NCBI GenBank assembly: GCA_024196135.1
Contig: JAMQCK010000187.1
Location: 1 to 42,055 of the forward strand
Direction of reading: 5' to 3'
Source: Pleurotus ostreatus/Saccharomyces cerevisiae fusant
Taxonomy: Eukaryota; Opisthokonta
Length of the DNA stretch: 42,055 nt
The notes under the pieces are model-generated. The model saw only the letters and a program-made list of their open reading frames with translations, had not been told where the DNA came from and searched no databases. Position 1 is the stretch's first letter, and every line of letters starts with the position of its first letter. Shown in pieces: positions 30,056 to 38,558 of the stretch. The position numbers and the translations under genes are program-made.

Positions 30056-30605
30056 TTTTCGTCTCATGGTTGAAGTTCGGCGTGGTGAGCGCTGCCGGGC
30101 GTACAGAGATGATCAGAGTCCTTGATTGCAGTAGAAAGATAGGTAGACAGGTAGAGAGAAGAATAGGTAGGCGCTGTATGGTATGATACAAGCAGTAGTA
30201 CGCCCTGGCGGTGTACGGGGAAGTGGGTAGTTGAATACATAGGTCGAAAAGTACAAATGCGGCGCAGGCAAGGGTCGTAGCTACACGAATCCTCATCCAG
30301 TCCGCGGGTCCAAGAAGGAGAGAAAGTTCAAAGTACAGGTAGAGTACAACGACAGCGAGTCGTATAAGAATGAACTTTGACCATTGTGATGATGAATAAG
30401 GATAACGATGAGCAGTAGAGAGAAGAGAAACAGTAACAGGCGAAGGAGGGTGTGGATCGCGCGCATGCCTGTGCCGGCGATGTCGAAGACGGGTGAAGAG
30501 GGTTCATATTGGTAGGTTTCTCCTGTGGATGTGGTCAGTAAGTGAGAAGAGGGAGACTATGTGGCGGACTTACAAGACAGAATGTGTCGAGCTTGCACGG
30601 CGTCG
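30056..30605. other. Intergenic region downstream of the pheromone gene, no gene seen
   Basis: Contains GGTAG-rich purine sequence (about 30140-30230) which, read on the minus strand, is a pyrimidine-rich stretch. It probably includes the pheromone gene's 3' untranslated region and distal SDH promoter. No receptor or coding exon is seen. Confidence 0.45.
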
Positions 30606-30821
30606 TCATGCGACGACGCAGTAGAACGCAACGGTACTGCGCTCATAATCGGCGGGTGCGTTCTCGACGTCGTCGATAGACGCGTCGGAGGCTGGCAGAG
30701 GTGCGTCATGCCGTGCGGATGAGCCATGGCTCGAGGATGGCTGCTCGCTGGGTGCGGGCGATGCTAGTGATGCTGATGAGTCGTTGACGCTCGAGAGCGA
30801 GAACTCGCGGAAGAAGTCCAT
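30606..30821 (-). CDS. Lipopeptide mating-pheromone precursor (CaaX)
   Basis: An intact 71-residue frame starting MDFFREFSLSSVND and ending ADYERSTVAFYCVVA. It has the marks of basidiomycete a-factor-like precursors: MDxF start, a Ser/Ala/Pro-rich acidic propeptide, an Asn-Ala-Pro and Tyr-Glu-Arg processing area close to the end, and a C-terminal CVVA CaaX box. By analogy, the Cys would be farnesylated, VVA removed, the Cys carboxymethylated, and the propeptide cut near Glu-Arg to leave a peptide of about 7 residues (STVAFYC). Such peptides signal through Ste3-type receptors in compatible mates. No Ste3 gene is in this window. A TATA box sits about 130 bases upstream. No intron is needed. Confidence 0.85.
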   Translation of the reverse strand: MDFFREFSLSSVNDSSASLASPAPSEQPSSSHGSSARHDAPLPASDASIDDVENAPADYERSTVAFYCVVA

Positions 30822-30949
30822 CGTATGCGAAGGTGGGATAGCTGGTAAGAGCGCCGGTGCGAGGGCTGGTTAGCTGTTAAGCTGGATGCGCGAGCGGGTG
30901 TCAAGGCTTCAGAGAAGTAGACGAGGACATTCAGAGCGGCCCTCGCGTA

Positions 30950-30957
30950 CTTATATA
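30950..30957 (-). promoter_or_regulatory. TATA box of the pheromone precursor gene
   Basis: TATATAAG on the minus strand, 129 bases before the ATG at 30821, followed by a pyrimidine-containing leader. Confidence 0.5.
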
Positions 30958-31068
30958 CGCTCGACACGAATCCATACGCCCGGGAGCGCGCAAACACCGC
31001 CCTGGTATGGGAAGCACGCTGCAAGTTTAGACGGAGGGCAGGGCGTAGCGCGGGCAAAGGGCGACGAA

Positions 31069-31259
31069 GACAATAAGCAGGACGCCGGACCAAGTGAGTA
31101 CGGCTGCACGATCCGGTCGATACGTCGCACGAGCGGGCGTACGGCACACTAATCGGGACACGGTGTCCGATGCAGTCGACACATTCGTTACCGGGCGCCA
31201 GTACGTAGAATGAAGAGTGCGCGGCTTGACAATAAGGACGGCGGGCGGAAGACAATAAG
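31069..31259. promoter_or_regulatory. Three exact GACAATAAG boxes upstream of the pheromone gene
   Basis: GACAATAAG occurs at 31069-31077, 31228-31236 and 31251-31259. The first and third share GAAGACAATAAG. Two more ACAATAA boxes (31781 and 31793) lie close to the divergent gene at 31848. ACAAT is the core bound by HMG-box (SOX/MATA-HMG) proteins. GCAAAGGGC at 31054-31062 also resembles the pheromone response element ACAAAGGGA of smut fungi. The binding protein is inferred. Confidence 0.45.
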
Positions 31260-31780
31260 AGCCTGGGAGAGTGGAACTATGTCCCCGGATTCGGCAGTGC
31301 GTTCCCTGCTTCGTCGGAGAATCAGAGAGCGTCCACGAGGGTTTGATACAGAGTTGCCGCTGGCGTGCGATAGAGGCGCCATGGTGAGGTACCAGGGCGA
31401 CGCGGGCTGCGTAGACAGAGACAGAGGCGCTGTTGAGGGATGCGGGAGACAAAAAGGATGTCAAGGGCGTTCCTGTGGGCAAGGGGAGATCAGTTTCTGG
31501 CATGGTAGAGGTCATCAGATTGGACCAGGAGGTCGGAAGGACTGACAACTTTGAAGGCGGCGGGAGGAAGTTGGCTGATGGGATGACGCCACACGGCAGG
31601 AAGTACGCCACAAAGTCTTTGCTCTCCGCTCGGGAATGCCCGATGCGGCCAATCCTATCCCAAACGACCACCATCCTCCGCGCATACTTCCCCGGCATCC
31701 TGATTTTGTAACCTCAAACGACTCACAAGATCTGAACCTATCCGCCCTCACACTATCCGAACGACGCTAAGCGCCCAAAA
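31260..31780. other. Divergent spacer, no gene seen
   Basis: The middle of the 1 kb spacer between the pheromone gene and the 31848 gene. Open frames on both strands lack recognisable protein features. I specifically looked for a Ste3-type seven-helix receptor and saw none. Confidence 0.4.
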
Positions 31781-31847
31781 ACAATAAGAAGAACAATAAC
31801 GCCTACTACGTACACCTCGAATTACTATAGCCGAACACCGATCCTCC

Positions 31848-33416
31848 ATGTCCTCCGCATCGATAGCCGATCTCCCCGCGTCCGACTCCGGGTACGAAGC
31901 TCAGTCGTCGGACGTCTTCAGCAGCTTTACAAGCGCGAGTACTATGCGGACCATCGCCGTGAAGCAAGAAGATCGGTCTTCGACGTTCTCCATTAGCGAC
32001 TACTTGTTTTACCCGAGCTCGCCTTTAGCCGACCAGACTCTCGGCTCCACACATGCGGACACGCCTATTGCAGACACGACTGCCGACAACGACTCGCTCT
32101 TCACGCCTCCTCGCGGCTCCTCCCACGGTGATGACGACCCGCTCTCAAGCCCGTACCCCGTCTACTCGACCCCGCCTAGCGCCAAACGCTCTGCAGCTTC
32201 CCTCTCCGCCATTTTCTCGCCATCGAAGGTTTCCACTCCCACGACCGTCGTACCTCTTCACGTCGACTCCTCCCCGCTCTCTAGCAGCCCGATCAAGGCC
32301 GAGCAGCCCGAGCCCTCCCCACTGCGACGCTCTGCCGCGCCCTCGCCCGACTCCATGCGCGCGAGTAGGCCCTCGATGTCGCGCCGCCAGACCACGCCCT
32401 GGGCGATGGCGACGATAGAGGAGGACGAGGTGCTCGAGGACTTCTTCCTCCCCGGACTCCACTTGGACGTCGACATCAACGAGGACCCGGGCTTCTCCAG
32501 CGACACTTGCGAGGCACTGACGACGTACTTGAATCTTCCGGACGACGACGACATGCTCGATATGCTGAACTTGATTGCGACGTATCCGGTGGAGGCGGCA
32601 GATGTCTGTATGCGGGACGAGGCGCCTGAGATAAACGAAGCCGCGAACACTGACAGCAAGCCGGCTTTCTCGGTTCGCGGCTGGGGCGAGACGGATGAAC
32701 TGTGTGCTCGTCAAGAGCCTAGCCCTCGGCGCTTCTCTCCCTACAGGCGGCCCGCGACGAAGGGCAAGCCCGGCAAATCGGCGGCGGCGGACAAGGAGAC
32801 GGATGATCTGGCGCTCGCGTCTTGTTCTCTGGGGAACGCTTTGGGTCTCTTCAATGACTGTCCTCCCGCTGCTCCTGCGTTGACTGCCTCGGCGCCTACT
32901 CAGGCCTCGGCGATGGCGATCTCTTCGACGGACTCTTGGACTCGTTACACGAACAGCGCTCGCGAAGACCCTGCTTGGCTGGCCTATCGCTTGGGCGACG
33001 ACAAACTCAAGCCAAGCTTAAAGAGGAAGACTGCGAGGATCTCGAGGTGCCTTGACGTCGCCGAGAAGGAGAACCAGTCGACTGTTGGCGTCGCTTGCGA
33101 GGGGAAATCCACTGAACCCGCTGTACTTCCCTGGCAGGGCGCGCCCGTCGTCGTGGGGTACGCGTTCTGGGCGGGCGTCGACCCCATGGCGTATGCGACG
33201 CCGTTGCCGTACTTCAATGGCTGCACGGCGGCGGACCGCACGTTGATGCATGGCGTCAACGAGCTGTCTGTGCTGCCGGGCGCTGCGCGAGAGGCGACGC
33301 ACAGGATTTCGGGCGTTTTCGAGTTGGAGGACGCCGGTGCTCCTGCGCAGCTGGCGGCGGTAGACGAAGCCCTTCCTCCGTGGCGGATGGTTGAGGCATC
33401 GTTCTGGTTGGACTAG
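31848..33416 (+). CDS. Ser/Pro-rich protein of unknown function, divergent from the pheromone gene
   Basis: A single 522-residue frame. I do not recognise it. The N-terminal 180 residues are Ser/Pro/Asp-rich with several short Ser-Pro sites (SLSAIFSPSK, DSSPLSSSPIK). A more ordered acidic segment follows (TIEEDEVLEDFFLPGLHLDV to YLNLPDDDDMLDMLNLIATY). Then come a basic stretch (RRFSPYRRPATKGKPGK), a basic patch (KLKPSLKRKTARIS) and a KEN tripeptide (AEKENQ). The C-terminal part is more hydrophobic (VVGYAFWAGVDPMAYATPLP) and ends SFWLD. The composition suits a regulatory protein with degradation and phosphorylation motifs. Its 5' region shares the ACAATAA boxes of the pheromone gene, so co-regulation is possible. 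Confidence 0.6.
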   Translation: MSSASIADLPASDSGYEAQSSDVFSSFTSASTMRTIAVKQEDRSSTFSISDYLFYPSSPLADQTLGSTHADTPIADTTADNDSLFTPPRGSSHGDDDPLSSPYPVYSTPPSAKRSAASLSAIFSPSKVSTPTTVVPLHVDSSPLSSSPIKAEQPEPSPLRRSAAPSPDSMRASRPSMSRRQTTPWAMATIEEDEVLEDFFLPGLHLDVDINEDPGFSSDTCEALTTYLNLPDDDDMLDMLNLIATYPVEAADVCMRDEAPEINEAANTDSKPAFSVRGWGETDELCARQEPSPRRFSPYRRPATKGKPGKSAAADKETDDLALASCSLGNALGLFNDCPPAAPALTASAPTQASAMAISSTDSWTRYTNSAREDPAWLAYRLGDDKLKPSLKRKTARISRCLDVAEKENQSTVGVACEGKSTEPAVLPWQGAPVVVGYAFWAGVDPMAYATPLPYFNGCTAADRTLMHGVNELSVLPGAAREATHRISGVFELEDAGAPAQLAAVDEALPPWRMVEASFWLD

Positions 33417-34020
33417 GGATGTGGAAAGTACCTTGTTCGCGGGGTTTGCGATGCAATTGACGGCTTCGCTGATGGTTTCCAAGCCGGTGGCGACACGGAC
33501 GCGATGATGTCGTTCAAAGGCCTGACAGTACAGTCTACTTCACGTACATCTACTACGCTGCATTCATACCTACCCCATTTTCTCCACTAGGCCTTCGCGG
33601 AGACTATCCCCCACGATTGGGCGTTCGGCTTAGGAAATGTGTGATGAGGCGCGAATAATCGGATCGTTCTCAGTCGTTGGCTACTGGCTGAAGACACACA
33701 CGGGTTGCACGTGGCGTATATTTCCTGATTTGGATCAATAGCTCAGCAACCGTGACACGGTGACAGTGTGACATTCCTCTTTGTCCTTTCACCACCATCC
33801 CGCTACCCGACATGTCTTGTTCGCCTGTTTTCATTCAAATCGAGACAAAAGTCTTTGATAAGGCTTCTAATACCTATGATCGTGCAGCACAAGCAAGCGG
33901 CAGAAATACGTCGATACAAAGCCAGAGCGGTTTTGCACGTGGGCGGTTGGAATGGCCGTCCATTGTTCGATGTTTGTGTGCAATACGTGACGGTCAAAGC
34001 GTAGCCGAAACTAGCCGACA
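33417..34020. other. Intergenic region upstream of the F-box pair, no gene seen
   Basis: Short frames only. It probably holds the 3' untranslated region of the 31848 gene and the promoter of the F-box gene. Confidence 0.45.
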
Positions 34021-34028
34021 TATATAAG
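34021..34028 (+). promoter_or_regulatory. TATA box of F-box/LRR-like gene 1
   Basis: TATATAAG, 74 bases before the ATG at 34095. Confidence 0.5.
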
Positions 34029-34094
34029 CACTGCTCACAATGATCGCACACTTCGCCCTTGCCTTTGACCCTCATCCTCATCGTTGACCTCGCC

Positions 34095-35748
34095 ATGTCC
34101 AACAGCGCCGCCACCCGCGTCGCCGAGACATATGAGCTCGCCTTCCGCATCTTCAAGCATGTTCAACACGACGGTGGCAACGTAGCTCTCTTGCCTGTCG
34201 CTTTGGTCAATCACTTCGTCGGCTCTATCGCACTAGACGTCCTCTGGGAGGAGCAGACCAGCCTTCTTCCCCTCATCAAGGTTCTGGGAGATCGCCTCGA
34301 AAGCACCATGGAAAAACGTCGCGGATTCGTCACTGTCGATGAGAACACCTCTCGACTTACAGTCGAGGAGCATCAGGTGAGTACGCAAGCACATTGCTGC
34401 ATGACTGCTGTGTAACAAACAACACGCGTAGATCTTGTTCTTGAGGCCCAATGATGAGAAGAAGGTCTCGATCTCATCGGTGGAATGGCAGCGTCTCCAG
34501 TTTTACGCTCGTCGCATCAAGGTTCTCGACGACAAGCCGCTCATTCGGGAAGAATCCTTCGATATACACCTGGGGCTGGGCTCGCTGTGTGCGATACTCG
34601 CCGGCGGTGGCAGCGAGCCACTGCTTCCCAACCTTTATCGCCTGAACTTTGGTGAGAGGATGGAGAGCCTCTGCGAATCCGCAAAATTATCTGCGCGCTA
34701 CGTGGACGAGGGAGGCCGGCCTGTCCCGTCCCTCTGCCTCATCGCATACACGCTCCAACAGCCGCAGGGCGCATGGGTACCAGGAAACCTTTGCCGCCTC
34801 GAACAGATTCGCTCTCTCGGAATCGAGCCCGACAAAGATCTGGCCATCTACCCCCTCCTCCGCAATCTTCGGTACCTCGAGGAGCTGCACCTCAAGCTTC
34901 CGGAAGCTGAGAACGACGAGGACCTGATCCTCGGGGTCACCGGCAAGGAAGCCCATAACGCTCTGGGATTCCCTGCGCTGACGAAACTGCGCATCAGTGA
35001 CCCGATCCAGATGCGCAGCGTGGGGACTGCCTTGTGGGAAATGTCTACGGAGCCGCTGAAGCTGAAGGAACTGCATGTGACGGGCTGGCGCCATGACTTC
35101 ACCAACGAGACGGACGCTACCAACCTATACTCGGATATCGACGATGCCTGTGACCACAACACGCTCACTCATCTTACTACGATCACGCACTCCGGTTCTA
35201 GCCAGTTTCAAAGCGCGTTCGAGCTCTACAGCGACCTCCTCGTGTTTCCGAACATCACGCACTTCCAGCTGAACATCTTCGCTTGGCACCTCGACGTCGA
35301 AGGCGCGCTCGACATGTTTACGCAGGCCTGGCCGCAGCTCGAGAGCCTGATCTTGTTGAACAGGCCTGCGTATGCGACGGACACCCTCGAGCGGGAGTTC
35401 ACGCTCCTCACCCTCTTTGACCTGGAGTACCTCGCGCGCCGCTGCCCGCGCCTCTCCTATGTCGAGCTGGAGATGGATCTGAAGGAGGTTCCATACCCGC
35501 TCGAGAACCTGGAAGGCGAACCCCTACTGGACAGGCGCGTCAAACTCTGCCTTGGCCCGCAGGACAATCTGCATGAGAACCTGTCAGACGACTATACCCG
35601 GGACGTGGCCGACTACCTGGCAAGCGTCTTCCCGTACCCGACGCTGGAGTGCGTGACCTATAGGGAGGGTGACACGAGTTATGTGTGGCTGACGCCTGAT
35701 GATCTGTACCCGAAGAGGGCGCAAGGCGAGGCAGCTGCGGACACGTAG
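34095..35748 (+). CDS. F-box/LRR-like protein, tandem copy 1
   Basis: Two exons (34095-34376, 34432-35748; 55-base intron, phase 0) give 532 residues. The N-terminal segment (LAFRIFKHVQHDGGNVALLP, then ALVNHFVGSIALDVLWEEQ) is F-box-like in the form common in Agaricomycetes, where such proteins are greatly expanded and are presumed SCF ubiquitin-ligase adaptors. The rest is a string of leucine-rich units (LEELHLKLPE, LTKLRISDP, LKLKELHVTG, ITHFQLNI, LESLILLN, LEYLARRCPRLSYVELEM) and a closing VADYLASVFPYPTLECVTY. No substrate can be named. The TAG at 35746-35748 ends the frame, but the same frame continues beyond it for 79 lysine-rich codons. A paralogue follows at 36468. Confidence 0.8.
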
Positions 35749-35988
35749 AGTGCGAAGAAGAAGAAGGGCAAGAAAGGCAAGAAAGGCAAGAAGCCCAAGG
35801 CAGAAACCAGTCAGCTGCAGACCTCCGCTGCCACTGTCGAGAACTCCGCGACTACCGAGGATGCCGCTCATGGGGCGGCCGATGTCGAGCCTCCAGAGCC
35901 AGTTGCGCCCGCGAAAAAGACCGGCAAGAAGAAGAAATCAAAAGGAACGAAAAAGCCTTCTACGACGCCACCTGCCACAGATAATTAG
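35749..35988 (+). other. In-frame lysine-rich coding-like tail beyond the F-box gene 1 stop
   Basis: After the TAG the frame reads SAKKKKGKKGKKGKKPKAET and continues, Lys/Ala/Thr/Pro-rich, for 79 codons to a TAG at 35986-35988. It looks like a former or alternative C-terminus made of KKGKK repeats. It may result from a nonsense change, readthrough, or alternative splicing. Confidence 0.5.
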
Positions 35989-36467
35989 GAGGCTCACGCT
36001 CGCGCTTCCTCTTGTCGCGGGCCTCAAGAGCTTCATCTACAAAGGAGGGTTTTAAATATGAACGGCGACGACGCCGAAGGCCGAGGGACTTACGAAGTCG
36101 GAGATATAATGGGAACACTTACTTCAGGTCCTATCGATGCCTGGTGGAGAGTCTGTCATGAATCGTTTGAATCCCTTGTTTTATTTGGAACACAATTAGG
36201 ACAATTGCCGCGCCCTTGAAAGCTATGACCGTCGAACGAAACGGAGACGGCACCTGCCGAGAACAATTGTGGCGTATCCCCATCAGCAACAATGACAATA
36301 AGTTGCGCACGTACCTTGGCCCTTGTTCTCTTATTCTCTTGTGACAAGTTACAGGCTTCGGCCTGGCCGGCGACGATAAAAGGCGCCGTCGATCATGAAT
36401 GTCTCCCACTGCTTCCCTTGTCTTCAACCCTCATCTGCATCCTCGTCGTCTACTCCAACTCCTCCCC
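35989..36467. other. Spacer between the F-box paralogues
   Basis: No gene seen. GATAAAAG at about 36375-36382, some 90 bases before the ATG at 36468, is a TATA-like element for copy 2. Confidence 0.4.
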
Positions 36468-38261
36468 ATGTGCTCGAATGCCGCTGCCCGTGTCGTCGAG
36501 ACATATGAGCTTGCTTTCCGCATCTTCAAACATGTCCAAGACGATGATGGCAACGCTGCTCTTCTGCCGATCACTTTAGTCAACCATCATGTGGGCTCCA
36601 TCGCGCTCGACATCCTCTGGGAGGAACAGGCAGACCTTGGCTCACTCCTCCTGGTTCTACGCGACCGCTTGCAATGCACTCCAGAGGAACGCTTTACAAG
36701 CGTATTACTATATGAGCATGGGATTACGGAGACGGACACTCTGAAGCATCGGGTGAGTGCTCGGTCACATTTCTTAACACTTGCGCCTCACAATGCACGG
36801 CCCTAGGTTATTTGTTTGAAGCCCGATAGCAACAACAAGATATCTCTATCGCCAACAGAGTGGGATCGCCTTCAGTTCTACGCTCGCCGCATCAAGGTCC
36901 TCTACGACGAACAACCGTACCCACCATGGGTTTATAGCCATCACCTGCATCACGACACGCTGTGCGCGATCCTCGCTGGCGGGGGCGGCCAGCCGCTGCT
37001 CCCCAACCTTCGCCATCTGAATGTCGGTCAGCGCGTGATGCAACTTCTCGAGACCGCGAAGCTATCAGCGCGCTACGTGGACGAAGGCGGGGAGCGCGTC
37101 CCCTATATCGGCCTGGTCACGCGCGCGGACGACGAAGGGCACAGCGAGTGGCTTCCGGGAAATATCTGCCGCCTCGATCGGATTCGTTTCCTCGGGCTCG
37201 AACCCGACGAACACCTGACGATCTTGCATTTCCTGCGCGACCTACCGTCTCTTGAAGGGCTGCGGCTCAAGTTCCTCGACGCTGAGGCAGAAGAGGACCT
37301 ACGCTTAGACAGCAAAACCGAGCGCGCGCTGGGCTTCACAGGCTTGAGGGAGCTTCACATCAGCAACCCGGTGCTGATGGAGACCTTCGCGGCCACTCTG
37401 CACGAAATATCTACAGAGCCGCTGAAGCTGGAAGAACTACGCCTGTCGGGCTTTCGCCACAACCCTCGCGACCAGCGCGCCACAGAAGACGATTACGACC
37501 TGTACAAGCGCATCCGCGACACCTGCGACCACGACGCGCTCGAGCGCCTCAGCGTCGTCACGAACAGTTCCGGGCACATGAACGAGCCCGCCAGGTGGAT
37601 CTACGCCGACCTCCTCGCGTTCCGCAACATCACGCACTTCCGGCTCGACATCTGCGCGTGGTACTCCGACCCGGAGGGCGCGCTGAAGATGTTCACCGAG
37701 GCCTGGCCGCGGCTCGAGAGTCTCGCGATACGGAACCAGCTGTCGCTCGACCCGTGGGAGTCCGAGTTCGGCTTCTTCGACCTGGAGGACGTGCGGTATC
37801 TCGCGCGGCGCTGCCCGCGGCTCAGTCACCTGCAGCTCGACATGCGCTTGAGCTCCCGCGACAAAATCCATCCGCCCCTCAGCGACCTGGACGGAGAGCC
37901 CCTGCTCGACAGGCGCGTGGTGCTCGACGTGGGTCCCCAGGACACCGGGGTCCTGTCCAGCAGGAAGTATTCGCGTCGTGCAGCCGAGTTCCTGGCCAGT
38001 GTCTTCCCGTATCCTACGTTGGAATGCGCGTGCTTCTCGGACGAGTACCGCGAGGAGTACTGGGACTGGATAGTCGATGAGGACATGCGTCCGGGCCGAG
38101 AAACGGAGTTGGAAGAGGACGAGGACGAGCCAGAGCCAGAGCCTTATACCTACTACCGGTCATGGAGCTCAGGTTCTGGTTCGGACTGGGAATCCTCAGA
38201 GGAAGGCGACTTGGATCGGGAAGACGACGTGGATGAGTCGTCACAACCTCGCGACACCTAG
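36468..38261 (+). CDS. F-box/LRR-like protein, tandem copy 2
   Basis: Two exons (36468-36752, 36807-38261; 54-base intron at the same place and phase as in copy 1) give 579 residues. It is similar to copy 1 throughout: LAFRIFKHVQDDDGNAALLP, LVNHHVGSIALDILWEEQ, LCAILAGGGGQPLLPNLRHL, AKLSARYVDEGG, ITHFRLDICAW, YLARRCPRLSHLQL and EFLASVFPYPTLECACF. The C-terminus differs: copy 2 has an acidic tail of about 70 residues with runs of Glu/Asp and Glu-Pro, where the blocked tail of copy 1 is lysine-rich. The role is presumed to be an SCF adaptor, as for copy 1. The tandem order and shared intron indicate duplication. Confidence 0.8.
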
Positions 38262-38558
38262 TTTTCACTTGGATGTTCTTTTGTTCTCTACTGTAAAGTA
38301 CATGTCGTTTAATGGATGCATCTTCTCAGGTTAGCCAAAGACCCGTTGCAGCCTGGACAAAGGTTAACAATGCTCAGTCTTCCAAGAAGGCAATGAAAAA
38401 TCCACATAGCCCGAATAAATAGAGAGCAAAGCATATATAACCTACAACTACACTGGGTAGTGGGCGACCGAGCGACGTGCTGCTCGTCCAGCTATCCCAG
38501 ATCCAACGGCAACTTCCACACAATGCCGAGAAGAGCACTGTCAGGTAACACGTCCCCC

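Noticed and set aside
30764..31255. 163-codon minus frame overlapping the pheromone gene start, considered as a receptor or second pheromone
   Set aside because: It has no seven-helix pattern, no CaaX end, and overlaps the pheromone 5' region in a different frame.
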